From: Azadirachta indica
Taxonomy: Eukaryota; Streptophyta; Magnoliopsida; Sapindales; Meliaceae
Direction: 5' to 3'
DNA: 64,000 nt
NCBI GenBank assembly: GCA_022749755.1
Contig: CM040452.1
Coordinates: 3,676,350 to 3,740,349 of the forward strand
The position numbers were made by a program, and so were the translations under genes. Numbering within the stretch: the first letter of the stretch is position 1; each line of letters opens with the position of its first letter. This document shows, in pieces, positions 46,120 to 59,802 of the stretch. The notes below the pieces were generated by a model. That model searched no databases and was not told the origin of the DNA. It saw only the letters and a list, made by a program, of their open reading frames with translations.

Positions 46120-46400
46120 AACAGAGTCATTTTCATTTGCAGTGGACCCAATTTCTCTGTAGTGGTGCTACTGGCAAGTACTTCACCAACGTTTACTATT
46201 ATTTTATTTCCACTGCAAAAAACACATCTGCAGGGGGGGCTTAAGCGTCATCATTTTGTAGTTATATTATATATTTAATTAGACATGTGAATCATTTTAT
46301 GTATTAAAAAAATAAGGAAGCATCTCTTTTTTGACTGATGTTCTTAAAATTTCGCTTGTTTATTTATATGCATGCTTGAAGTATCTTCACCAAGGACCTG
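46120..46400 (-). promoter_or_regulatory. Full W-box cassette of the third P450 promoter
   Basis: GCAGTGGACCCAATTTCTCTG, CAAGTACTTCACC, CATCTGCAGG, GGCTTAAGCGTCATCA, AGACATGTGAATCATTTTA, TTGACT core at 46331-46336, GCATGCTTGAAGTA. Same order and orientation relative to the gene as at 24 and 35 kb. Confidence 0.7.
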
Positions 46401-49000
46401 AAAATAAAATTGAATAAAGTACACGTTGTTGTCATACTTCTATCTAATCTAATTCTTTTATATTCACAATACTCGATTGAAGCTTTAAGATTGAAACACA
46501 ACGTAGCAATATTTTGCTTATTAGATTTTTAAATTACCAACATAGATGTGATATATTGTATTCAATATGTTTGAACTCAATTATTGATTCCATTATTGAT
46601 TATATTAGGTATTTGATCATGTCTTCAATTAAGTTTTTGTTATGACATTTAAAAATGGTTGAATTTTTTCAATAAAAGTAAAATGATATTTTTATCAAAA
46701 AAAAAAAAAGTTGGGAAGCATCTCTTATTTGACTCATATTTTTAAAATTTTATTTGAAGTATCAGCACCAAGGACCAAGAAAAGGCATAAACATGTCCCT
46801 AATATTATATACTTCTACTTCATAATACTCATCGAAGTTTTATCACGACACTTTAAACTCCATTGAGATTGAAAAATAATGTAACAATATGATAAGATTA
46901 TTTTAAAATTTTTCAACAATAAATTAAATAAAATATTTTCTATTTTTATTAAAAAATAAATTCAGTAATTGAATTGACTTGTATTAAGAGAGAGGGAAAG
47001 AGAAGAGAGTGCCATTAATATATTCCTAATTTTGAATCACTTGCATTTTGCCATTTTCAAAGGTATTGTCGATAAATTTTTGTGTATTTTATATATCGTT
47101 ATATGGGCTCGAATATTTTATTCTTAAAAAATTATTATATTTTATACAATATTTTATCTAGACCAAAAGCTATATTAACTAGAAATATATTAGGGATTTA
47201 ATTTGGATTGAAAATCATTAATTTAATTTTTAATAATATATGAAGTAAAAAAGTATGTTTTTATTTTTCATATAAAATTATAAACTATAATAGAAATTCA
47301 AATTAACGTAATTCTTATTTTTTGTATATGAACAAATAAAATATTCTTTATATTTTTTTAAGATATTTTTTTGTTAAAGTTTAAAATTTAACATACAATT
47401 TAAGTTTGTTATCACATCATTTATGATAACGAAAGCTGAAATATCAATTTAGTAAATATAACATTATTAAAACATGAATTAATACCCATTAATATAAGTC
47501 GTTGTAAGTTGCCCTCACAGTGATGAAATTTTGACTGCGCCGTTAATTTTTCTCTCCCCATTTCATAAGTAAAAAATTAAAAAATTCGTCTGGCTTTTGC
47601 TTAAAATATAAATTATGTGATCGTCCTATAAACAATTAATTGAATTTAAGAGGACCAAAAAAAATTTAATTAATTTAAGCATAAACATAATTACATATAT
47701 ATACATAGTTATAGCATAAACACACATCTCATTTAATCTTTATTTACCGTTAGCATTTTTTACTCTTCTAAGCTATGAGATTTTAATAATTTTATATATA
47801 AATATAATTATATATATTTTTTATGGGTGTTGCTTCAATTAATAAAATTTCTCGGGATAGTATAACAGGTATCAGGTTTAACGCAAATCGAATTAGATAA
47901 TTGGATATATATTTTTATGTGATATTTTTAAATAATAATTATTTATATTTTTATATGGGTAATATATTTCAAGAACTTGTATTTTAATATATTTATTTTA
48001 ACATGCGAAATCATTGCATTAGAAGAAAAAAATGTAATACATCTCTGACTCAATGGAAGTACTTGCTTTGCGTAGTATTTACGAAAGAAAACTTTTAGTA
48101 TAAAACAGTCATAAAACCCTATTGAATTTTTTTTATTTAGCTATTTTCTTTTAATATGATATTTAGTTATGTTAATAGTTCAAAAGTGTAGTTGTCTCCT
48201 GAGCATAACTTAAGTAATTTGGATAGTTTGAAGCATGTTTAATGTTTTTAGACTATTTTCAGCTTAATTAATAATGAGTAAGAGTTTGTTTAAATTTCTC
48301 TTAACTCAAATTTAATATGGTCTGAGAACCTTTAACTAAGGTTTTTTTATTATTATTTAATTATCAAATTTATTTATTTTAGATAATTAAATATTTTTTC
48401 ATTTCGATGACAATTTTAAAATACTTTTTCTATTAAGTAAAAAGTATTTTGACTAAATACAAAAAATCTAACTAATTTCATTATATATCTTTTATAAATA
48501 TATTTTAATTAAAAAAAAATTAAAGCACTAGCTAAGTGGGAATATTTTCTAAGAAGAGGTTTAATAAAATATTCCGACTTTTTGTATTTTGTAAAACAAT
48601 GTTTAATTATATAATTTGGAAACATTTTAAATACTTCTTCAATTATTAGTATACGACAACCAAAAAAAAATTAAGAAAAGTTATGGTATTAAAAAATGCT
48701 TTGTCAGTCAGCAGATTAATACAAAATGGATTCTTAAATTAGGATTCTTTATGTTTGCTAATGCCCACGTGATGATGAATCAAATCATTACTATTTTTTT
48801 AAATATTTTTAAAGCTAACTTTTTATTATTAAAATGTAGCAATACTGGTTGAGATAAAAATATAGTAATCCTATAATAATAATAATAATAATAATAGTAA
48901 TAGAATCACAATATTTTATCTGCTAATTAAGCAGGTTAATTATAATAAATCAATACATAAAAATTAGAAAAGAAAACAGTAGATTACAACATTGCACCAA
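46401..49000 (-). repeat. Decayed copy of the cluster intergenic region
   Basis: Fragments of the right-arm P450-TPS intergenic DNA recur in the same order: a partial cassette at about 46710-46800 (GGGAAGCATCTCTTATTTGACT, CAGCACCAAGGACC), a TPS-side block at about 47450-47540 (TAGTAAATATAACATTATTAA, like 37610-37680), and GTCAGCAGATTAATACAAAATGG at 48700. CTGCTAATTAAGCAGG occurs at about 48921, next to an (AAT)n microsatellite at about 48872-48895. The TPS-facing layout fits a lost divergent partner. Confidence 0.6.
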
Positions 49001-50478
49001 TTAATCTCATATAAATCTTGAGGGACATTAATGTTCATTGTAGAAAAATTAAATAAAAATTTTAACTACGAAAATATTTCATCCAAGTCAGAACTTCTGT
49101 TAAATTATTAAGGAAATACCAATCAAAAGTGTACTTAAATTCACTAAGGCGTAGCAGATTGCAATTGTTAGTCTTTTATTTGTAAATTTTTCTTTACAAA
49201 TAGTAAAATCTTAATTTTACTTAAAGATAAAATATAAATAAATTATACGTTATATTTAAGTAAAAACCTCAACGTATTTATATATATTATTTTATTTTAT
49301 TTCAATCTATCATAAAAATAGAATAAAATAAACAATTGAGTTTCTACACATGCAAAACTCATATCAGTTAAAAGAGTACTTAAAAACCTAATAATTTAAT
49401 TAACTTAATTAATTACTTTTAATAGGCTAATAATTACATAGCACGTATACAATTAATATTAGTACGTAGCCCCACAATCAGAAATTTTCCAACAATTACA
49501 TCTTCAGATTAATTTTTTTTAATTTTGATAATATTTTCTTCCTCCATCCAGATTTTTTTAAAAAAATTAAAAAGAATTTCTAAATTTTAGATGATATTTT
49601 AAATTTATCATGGACAAATAATTCATACTCCCCCGTATTTATTGTCACTTTGCAAACATAATAATATTGTTATTTTTGTGTTGCTAGTTTTTCTGAGTTA
49701 AAATTATTTGTGTTAACCTGTAAAATCATTTCAATATTTTCATTATAAAAGAGATTTTTTAAGAAGAAAGTGATTTTTTAATGCATTTCTAATGATATAT
49801 ATATTTGATTTTATTCGAGATACTTTATTATTTGTCGTTGATTTTTAAGTCTATAAATTTTAAATTTTAAACAATTTTATATGTAAACATAAGAAAAACA
49901 AACACATCTCAAACACATTGGATGAAGTCTAAATTTTGTGTTTTTCACGTTACAAATTTTTTAATTTTTTAAAAAATTAACTTGTCTAAAATATTTTTAT
50001 TTTATTTTAAAAATTTTATATTATTTTCTTATAATATATTATTAAAAAAATTGTCTAATAGAAATAACAACACAATTTTTCTCAAAGTTATTTACAACCA
50101 AATAATAAATAATTTTTGTTAAAAAAATTTTACTTATAAAAGTCTACTTCAAGAAATTATATTTGAAAGGTTATATATCACCCCCAAATAGCAAAACAAA
50201 CTCACAAATTTCACCCTCCTTGCAAGATTTTTAAGCAAGAAATCTAAATATCAACATTTTAAGATGCACTTAGAGAACAACGCCGAACAAATGTTTAATA
50301 AATACCAATTTTTTAATAGAGTTTACACTATTTTTTATTAATATTTTATATTTTACTATGTTAATATTATAATACTTTAATATCAAACATATCCTTAAAT
50401 GTAATACCATATTATTTTTTTTATATTTTAAAATTCTACATGGTTCAAATATTTACATAATTTACCAGCTTTTAGTTG
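49001..50478. other. AT-rich DNA before the TPS relic
   Basis: No gene. About 49820-50190 resembles the MITE-like block at 28510-28932 in composition and short motifs (ACTTATAAAAGTCTACTTC, AAATAATTTTTGTTAAAAAA) but its ends are unclear. Confidence 0.4.
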
Positions 50479-50479
50479 T

Positions 50480-50594
50480 GATGTTCATAAAGAATGCATC
50501 AACAATAATTGCAAAGAAAGTACCAACAGCAATTGAAGTTGTTGCACGAACAGAAGAAATCATGTATAAGAAGATTGATGGAGTCATCGGTTAA
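50480..50594 (+). pseudogene. Terpene synthase last-exon relic
   Basis: One frame reads DVHKECI from 50480, matching the D(V/I)NE(G/E)CM block of exon 7 in the intact TPS genes. After a frameshift it reads PTAIEVVARTEEIMYKKIDGV up to a stop at 50592-50594, matching PTAV...[16 protein letters not shown]. The C-terminal tail is gone and no other exon was found upstream. This shows the cluster once had at least one more TPS, in the same relation to the third P450 as the twins have to theirs. Confidence 0.78.
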
Positions 50595-51427
50595 AGAGCG
50601 ATTGCTTAATAAACATTATTTTGTGTATTGCAATACCAGGAACCTCGCTAGTGTAAAGTTTACCGTGAAGCCATTCTACTGTATAAAACATTCCCAAAAA
50701 ATAGTGATTTTCCAACACAATCAAGGGTCGTCTTCATTTTAAGATCGTTGTTAGTTTATGTTAGTTTATATTTTAAAAAATTTTCTGTCAGTTTATATTT
50801 TAAGCAATCCAACGATCCCAATGTAACGACTGCACCATACAGCCACTATATTATAGTGTTATCCTCGGTAGCTTTATAGCACTACTCAAATTTCTACACC
50901 CAAATTAAGGAATTTCTATTTGCAAAAATAATTACAAAAATATCAATGATAGAATCCCAATCGAAAGATGAATATGCCAGTTGAACTACGTTGATTATCT
51001 CAATATATAAGAGATTGCTTTCTGATTTCAAATAAAAGCAAAACAGTGATGCAATTTCAAAAATATACCTCATTCCAGTATACTGGACCAAGTGGATTGG
51101 GGGCCATGGATTAGATATTTTATAGCAAATCATCAATCAATCGTATATCAGTCAATAAAATAATATAAATCTTTCAACATTTATACACTGAAAATAATTC
51201 TCCAAATTAGGATTGGGAATATATGTTACACTCAATACAAAAAAGGCAAATAAAAAATGCCTTGGTGCTGGGGCGAAAAAAAAAAAGGGCGGAAAAAGAT
51301 AAAGAAAATGGTAGGAGCCACAACACACAATCATACAATGCCAAATCCTGGGTACTTCAAACTTATAATACATTGCAAAACTCGGGAAAATAATTACAAT
51401 TGGTGAAACTGAATGTATGGAATTCAG
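50595..51427. other. Gap between the TPS relic and SCAB1
   Basis: The left part holds no recognised gene. The right part, nearest 51427, should include the SCAB1 3' untranslated region. Open frames here (50894-51136, 51152-51373, minus) have no recognisable content. Confidence 0.5.
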
Positions 51428-54400
51428 TTAGGTTCCTAAAGGAGATCTGTCGTCAGGCCCTGAGAGCATGATCTGGCATTTTAGGCATTTCGAAAATAAG
51501 ATAGCTTTCAGTAGGTGAGGAAATTCGTAAATGTATGTATGTATTTGTGTTTATGTATCAGATAGGTTCAAAAGGGTATCGTTGGTGTAAAAACTTGGAA
51601 AACGAAATAAAGATGTTTTACAAACACTTACATTGCAGTCGAAAGCAAATCTCCTGGCAAGCATGATAGCAGCATTCCTTTCTCTCTCTGATTCAAATGC
51701 CAAAACAAAAGAAAGCCCTTTCTTTGCTTGCCAAAACAATGCCTGAGCTGCGGCATTTCCACCCCCTCTTACTCCACACAGCTAAAGCATCGTAAGAAAA
51801 TGTCAGGAATCACTATGCAGAAATGAATATGTTCATTTGGACCAAACAATACCAAACATCAGTATGTGAAGGTAACTGAGCGTGAGAGAGCAGAAACTAA
51901 AATGTTTCACATTAGAATGAGGGATTTCTTATAAACAACAAACTGATTTCAATCCCATCGATTCCCCATTCCTTTCTGATCAAACATCAAAATCATCTTT
52001 ATGCAAACAGGAAATGGAAAGATGAAAAAGAAGAAGCTATAGTACCTGCATTGAAGAGGAATAGTACTCTTTAGCAATTGTCATTTTGCCTTTACGAAGC
52101 TTTATCCTCATCTTTCCTACATGAAGTACGTGAATTGATTCTGATGGATGATCTGCTCCATTCATTTGGGTAACAACCACCTGCAAAAAATGAAAAACAA
52201 CGTATATAAAAATATTAAAGGTCAAAGGTGTAAGAAATGGCCAACAGTTGATAATATAGACACCAGATTTCCCCACATATCAAATTCAGTGCAAATTGAT
52301 GATTATCTAACAAACTAAAGTAGAAAGAAATCACAAAAATCATGTTCAATATTGAAAAAACTATGGACCTCTTTATGTTAAATTTCAGAAAGACGTTTTA
52401 TGTGCCACGTACTACAAAATTCGTATTAATTTGAAAGGCTTAACATAGAGATGGTGGCTTTTTACAGGTTAAAGTGAAAAGTACAACATCTATGACCAGC
52501 AAAGCAAACCACAATGGTGAAAGTAAAACCCTGTTAGCTCTTAAATTAGGAGTAACAGATTTTTCAAATAGTCTGTAATAATGGTAGAAGTATAATTTAC
52601 TTGAAATCAAGCTCAATCATTACATATGAAGGCATACTCAACCATAAATACAGGAAATTAGCTTAAATTGTCTGAACATGCAAAAAGCAAAGTGACATGA
52701 AAATTCCCCAAAAATGGTAGAAAGTTCGCAACAAAAGAGAAGCCTGAAAATGGAAATAAATACAGAAAAATATCCCCCACTGGATAAGATTTGGTATAGA
52801 AGATGGAATAACATACATGAAATTCAACATCATGCTTCCGCACAAGGGCCTCCACATAGGTTCCCAAACCAGGAGCTGTTTGATAAACATTACGTCAGCC
52901 AAAGCATTTATAATCACATATGATGAAGTAAATATTAAATCATCAATTTTGATGGCTGACAAAAGACAAAAAACTCATGAATGAATAATAAATACTGAAC
53001 AGAACTCACGCTGAGATTGGGACCAAAACCATACCTGGATCAATGGCACCAGTGGTTTTCAATGTAATTTCCTGTCCCTCAAAATTAATTTCAGCTTGCA
53101 GTATTCGCCCAACGTCAAAAGGCTCTGGTGCATAGACAGATTTGATGGCTCCTGAGATGGAAATTTATGTCACTAAACTAGAGCAAGAAGTCTTTACCTA
53201 TAGATGATATTCCTAATCTTGATTTTATCCTTCCCAATTTTATTCATCAAATTTTAAGACTAACAACATACCCACTTTAATTCCTAGTCATTAACCTAAA
53301 TCATCCCCCAAAGATTCATTACCACTCTGTTACAACTCACATGTCCATTCATTCTCAATAGTCTAACACATCTAAAGCAACAAAAGCATTGAATATGTAT
53401 ACCTGATATAAGCTCCCTTTTTCCACCTTCAGATGATACACGATACCATTGAATTGAACACCTGGAAAGTTCTGGAGCATTATCCGAGCAAGGCTTAATC
53501 CTTAAATATGAACCTAAAGACTCGGAGCCATTTATTTCATATAAGTCAGACATCTTTTCCTCTCTCCTCTTGCTCATTGCCAACTAGAAAACAAAATATG
53601 AAACGCAAAATATTAAGGAGTTGATCTTAAAACAATTTTCTCCAACAACCTAAACAAGTACAGTAATTCATTGGATACATGCAACTTGAAAAGTGAGGTC
53701 ATGAAAGTTGCTTATAATCAAAATCGAAATAATTAGTAAGGCGTAACAGACAAACCTCTTTCCGAAGCAGAAGAGAACACTTGGACTTCTCTGCAAGTTG
53801 AATTCTCAGTGCAAGTAGCTCATGTTCCATGTCCATAACCTACAAATTTAAGCTTGATTTACTTACTATTGCAAATCAGTTTCTGTCAATATGATATATC
53901 AATTTAGAACAAAGACATGGAAGCATAGAACTACAGGAAAACCAAAAAAGACCATAACAAGGAAGGACGTATAAGCTTTCAAATAAAAATCATATCCTTT
54001 AACAGACTGAATGATGACAAGAATGACTAAAGACCACTAAATTGAACCATCACACTGCATCGATATGATTTAGGAATTCAGAATAGAACATTAATATATG
54101 AAACCATATAAGAAGTGCAAATAACAAGAAGGATGGTGTATAATAACAGTACTTCATTTTGTAGTGAAAAATTTTCAAGAATAATTATAACTTGACAAAA
54201 TGTAGTCATAACACCGTAAAGAGAGATGTAGGGTCTGGCAATAGGTTTAATAGAAATTCAGAAACCAGAGGTAGCTGATAGCTCACATGCCATAGAGCCT
54301 GTATGGAACTGTAACAGGAACCCCAAACTGAAGTTTCTGCAAAAGCGAAAGTACACAACTTGCACATTCCAGTTAAGGACAAATATTCCCGATCTAACAT

Positions 54401-57400
54401 AAAATATCAGGTGCTATCTAATAGTATTGTCGTTACATAAACTACCAAACAGAACAGACCACACGGACAATCATAAGTATATGAATCTAATTATTTCTTT
54501 AAAAGAATTTAGAAAGGTAAATAAAGCCACTCAAAAGCAGTAAGTTCCTCAAAAGAAAGTTATGGTCCTCAGCCAACCAAAGAAAGATTTGCCCTTGGAA
54601 TTCATCATATCCTTGGTTATGACTATCAGAAACTTGATTCACCATGGAAGAAAACAAACTTTGTATCCACCTGTATCTAGTTGAAACATCAGGGGAGTTA
54701 ATAGTAAACTAGCATACTATAGTCTCTTGGCAGATAGATCAACAACTTGAAAATCTCCAGTAAAGAAAAATATAACATAAAAAATTAACCCAGTTTGTGG
54801 AAACAAAGAAATAAACAAGCACTCAAAAACGACACAACATGCCATTACACACCATAACAAGAAAAATATATAAAGATCACTTGTTGTCTATTAGCAGAAA
54901 CCACATCAAAAACACAGATCTAATATACACCTTGCTTGGCTGATGCAGCATTTTAATCCGCCTAGCCTCTTGAACTTCCTTCATTAATTCTTCCAAGTCC
55001 TGACACCATGCCAAATCACTTGTTTATAAATCAAAATGACTGATAACTATGCAACAACAATGAACATCTAAGTTGACAGACAAGAAACTCCTAAACAAGA
55101 CGTAAAACAAATAATTACACAAAATTTACCAACTTAAAAGCAAGAATAATATAAAGCCATAAATAAACTTAAAATAAAGATATTTGCATTTCCTGCCTAA
55201 CAAAGTTAACACCCATATAACACTATGATGACTTCATAAATGCAAATATAATACAAAATTCCAGGCATAGCTGTAATATTTATTACACTAAATAGTGTGT
55301 GCTGCTGTTAGTGAATGTTTATTAAGATCATAATTGGGTTAATTAAACTATTATGAGATTTTTAAATAAAAAATAGGTTTTACATATAGGTTGTACAACT
55401 CCGAAACCACTACCACATCTAACTTGATGGGGAACAAGATCAATCACAACCTAGGATTGCCAAAGTTCTAGGACTCTTGATATATTTACAGTTTAATTTT
55501 CTAAGTTTTTTTTCCTTTTCCTGTAGATTTTGAAGAAAAATTTTTCCAAATAGCAAATTGTTAATCTCTTCTCAACTTCCACTTTTCTTCCCTTACCTGA
55601 GAATTATCCAACTAGTCAACTACGTTCATTTTCCTTCTTCTTCTTACCCTCATATCTCTCTATCTCTATTTGGTCTTACAGAAAAGGACGAAGGCTGCCT
55701 CATTAGATCTGCCTACCATCAGAAATCCGCAATCATTGCCATCAATTATCCACAAGTTTATAACAATTCCTCATCAAGCATATACCATGTCAGCTAGCTC
55801 GCCCAAAAGGCTGAAAGCCATACTTGTTTAGCCAATTTTGAGATAAATGTCCTCAGATTTGTGTTTCTTTACTGCCTAGTTCAAGGTGTATAGAACAGAT
55901 TGCTTTTCTAGATTAATTAAGTTATCATTGTGTTTGCTCATCTTCAATAACTCAATTTCAGCACTTACGTTGGTCAAGATGATTTTTTCTAGAAAAAGAA
56001 ATTGGTTCTGCAATGACTATTTTGCTTAAGTGGTGGTTAAACTTGATTCCATACTTCATTAGTAATGAATGTCGGCCTTCACTTTCATAAAGTATTCCAA
56101 CTGCACTTTCAGGTACAATGGAAACCTTAAGAGTTGTATTACCTGCTTCCCTGCAGCACGAGACATTCGTTCATGCTCCTGAAGAGCCTCTTCCACCCTC
56201 TGAACTGCTGCTCTAGCACTCTCAATTTCAGCCCGAGCAAAAGCTCTTTCCTCATCAACAAGTTTCTTGGCATCATCTGAAGCCTACAAACAGGCAAAAG
56301 TACTCATTTGTGAGACAAAAGTGGATGTGCAACATTGAGATGATGCATTAACTAATATAAACAAGCAAATATTTAAGTAACATAATCCCAGACTACATCA
56401 CCAAAGCATCTTGAATGAATGAAATTAACAAATTACTGAGTATGTTATGAGGTATCTACAATGAAACAAGTTTTGTAAGAAATACCTAATTTTTTTATAT
56501 TTAGCATTCTATATTTACCAAGATAATCTAAGAATCAGAATAGGGGCATAACTTTATTACAACTTAGTGAGTACTCAATAGCAAGACAAGAAGCAACAAA
56601 AAAAGATTAGATGCACAAATGCATGTCTATGGTTCAGGCAGAACTAAGCACTACTTTTCGTCAATATCAACAATAACTAAACAATTTAACCAAAAACAAA
56701 AGAGGGCAAAACACAGAAGAGCATGTTAAATAATACTCCCCCCAATCCATCTTCGTCCTAATTACTTTTGTTTACTGCATAATTTCTATCCATTTCAAAA
56801 TATCAATACCAAATTCATTTCACCAGATTATCAATAAATGATAAGGCTCAAAGTTTCCTTGCTCAAAAACTTTGGTACAGTGAAAGGTTAACAATAGAAA
56901 GATTCAGTAAAACAAATAGGTGTGATACATTAATTACTTGTCTTTTCAAAATGCTAACTTTCTCAAATACAAACTTTGTGAGACAGAAAGCCTAATTAAA
57001 GATAAAAACCACAGTACAGCAGCTCCAATGAGGCAATCTTCTGCAAAGTTTCGTAAGTGTAACAGCCGTTGTAACTAATTTCAGAGCTTAAAATGATATC
57101 TTTTGGAATTACTGATGAAATTCATGAGTGCATCTAGATAACAAAGCTCCCAAGATATGAACTCTTTAGATTATCAACAAATGTTCAGCAATTACAATTT
57201 TGTCTGGATTCCCCCAAGATAATGTACCAAAAATGCACGACCAAAGACGCAATAAACGAATTTCATTAAAAGTTTACCTGCTTCAGAAAATTTGCCAGTT
57301 TCTTCACTTCTGATTTTTCTTGAATCAGTTCCCCTTCCCTTTGAGTCAACTGAACTGCTAAAGCTTCGACCTGGGGAAAAAAGACCATATTGTCACTTGA

Positions 57401-59802
57401 AATTTGGCAAACACTGTATTATATGAGCCCAAATTCTAGACAAATTGCAGAAGAAAAACAGTTTAAGAGAGCAAGAGATAAATTAGATCAAGAAAATAAC
57501 ATTAATGACTTAGATGGTGTAGGAGGGAGGGAACTTTTTTAAGTCCTGCAAGAAGACATCCAATGCAATGTATTCAAACATCATCATATGGTAAGATGAA
57601 ACAAAACATGAGTTTGAGCTTCACATTCAGCCAATCTCTAAATGATAACTAATACAAGATTGTTGTAAATACTAGTTTGGAAGGCAGGTGAATTCCTATA
57701 TTCATGCAACATTATTCTAACACTACATCCTTCTTTGTTAGTTGTCATGCATCCCTAGGTCCACTTCCCAATTATAAGCCTAATCCAAGATCAAAAGAAT
57801 TGATCAAAGATAAAAATAATAATAACAAAAGAAAATCTGAATTTCTTAGACGACCATGATTGCTCAAATTTCATAACAACGACCCAATTAGATAATTTCT
57901 AAATCCCAAATGGGATAATCTTGATTTGCTGTCACAATATTATAGAGGAAGACCAACCACTAACACCTTTGATAGTCCTCAGTTTGGTAGGTAAAATGTA
58001 TATTCTGGTTTTGTAATAAGAAAAAATATTAATGACTATGATTTCACTGAAGTGTTTCTGATTTTACATCCAAAGAAACATAATAATGCCAATGCAAGGG
58101 TGAGGGTTAAGCTCTCTGCCAAGTGCATCTGCCAACATGGCACAAATCTACAATTATATATGTTTAACATAGTAACAGTTCCATAATAAAGGCCATTAGC
58201 CACTGTTGGTTGTGCAGAAGCATGGTCTTGGAATGGTGATCAAGGAAAAGTTATAAGTTCCAAACTTTACCATCTATGAACGAATCAGCAGGCTCTCAGA
58301 CTATATTAGAAGCAAAAAATCAAGTTGCAATCAAGAGTCTCTTGACCAAAGACTACTTATAATCATTGTAAATAATAGTAGAAACTACACATGGGTAAGA
58401 CAACCACTCATAATATCTAGTTGTAACCATGACAGAAAAAAGAAAAGTAAGGAAAATAGATAAAATGAAAATGTTGTGCTTTAAGAACCCTAACAATGCA
58501 TTTTCTATCGCACTCTCTAAATTATCCAAGAAATTAATGCGATGGGTTAAAATTATCTAAGGAACAAGCTCAATGAAGAACCAAAATTATAGGAGACTAA
58601 CCATGGCAATAGCTTCCTCTACATCATCCTTGTTTCTACCTGCCACACGTCCTCTCAAGGATTCCAGGGCATCTCTCAGCTTCTTCAGAAGAACATGCTT
58701 CTCCAATGAAGCTGCCTCCCTGAGTCTAGCCTGCATACCCCAAAGAAGTACCTTATGATTTAATTACATAGAAAATTCACATTCCTAGTGCATCACTCTC
58801 TAGACAAAAACAACACAAAGAAAGCAGAAATACTCAAGTGAGACAAACCGTAGAGTCTATTGACTTGTCTCCAAACTTCATCTATGCTCCCTTACAATAG
58901 GAAAACACAAAAACGAGAACTCTAGGACTAGCTAAGATTTTGCATTTTCAGGATCAGAGCATAAATTTGTTAGCATAAATTGAAAACAGTTTTATAAGCT
59001 ATGCATGATACTCGTAAGACAAAATATTTTCAGTTTTTATCAGGCCTACAAATGGCCTAAAAATAATCATTTTCTTTCAATACTTTGAAAATGTCCCTAA
59101 CAAGTTTTAAAATTTTATACTGACGATCGAGAGTTGTATTTTGTGTATCTCCCAAAAATGCTTTCTAGATATGGCAAGTGAAGCAATTTACATGTGATTA
59201 GCAAAACAGAAAAATATAGGAGTAAAACGATACTAACACACCATCATGTGTTGCATTGCATCATCTTAAACCCAAAAGCAACTACTGAGTTTAAATAATC
59301 ATGGTTGGCATGAGGTTTCCATACTCAAAATATAGAAAAGAAAATAAGTTGAAATTAAATATATTCTGCAAATCACCTCAGAATTCGTGGTATACGAAGG
59401 AAAACGAGAGCAACATAATATTAAAATTAGACTATTGAACCAAAATCTTCTACTGATTTATAAAAAAGCTTGACAGTTTCCAAACATAATACAAACATGT
59501 AAATATGAAATACACTTAACCTCTTCCGACAACTTAGCTGCAGCAGCCAACCCCTTCTCAAATTTGCTGGCAAGGTCACGAACTGATAGGCGTTTCTGCT
59601 GCTCCAACAATTGTGCAGTTTCACGAGCAACAACTTCCTTCATGGACAGTACTTTTGGGTCATCTTTTCCATCCACAATCTGATTATTAGCTCCAACTTT
59701 GTAATTGGGAAACCGACTTGAAGCAAATACCACATCGGCTGATACAGCCGGAACAGCATCCTTTTGCATTGTGTTACCAAAATCACGGCTTACTCTCGTC
59801 AT
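51428..59802 (-). CDS. SCAB1: SCAB1-like actin-binding protein, twelve coding exons, 494 aa
   Basis: Minus-strand exons: 59802-59521, 58730-58602, 57370-57278, 56283-56143, 54999-54931, 53839-53756, 53583-53403, 53151-53035, 52875-52817, 52180-52046, 51781-51632 and 51472-51428, all GT-AG and in frame. The Arabidopsis protein is about 496 aa. SCAB1 (STOMATAL CLOSURE-RELATED ACTIN BINDING PROTEIN 1) is a plant-specific dimer that binds, bundles and stabilises F-actin in guard cells. Landmarks: MTRVSRDF start, basic actin-binding N-part (VRDLASKFEKGLAAAAKL, about 70-90), long coiled coils about 95-270, then the fused Ig-PH region with KSVYAPEPFDVGR, GKMRIKL and the FWQAKKGLSF..FESERERNAAIMLARRF helix near the C-terminus. 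It is complete, belongs to cytoskeletal biology rather than terpene metabolism, and marks the cluster edge. Confidence 0.96.

Noticed and set aside
55558..55797. Plus-strand frame of 79 residues inside a SCAB1 intron
   Set aside because: It lies wholly in an intron between exons at 56143 and 54999 and has no recognisable motif.
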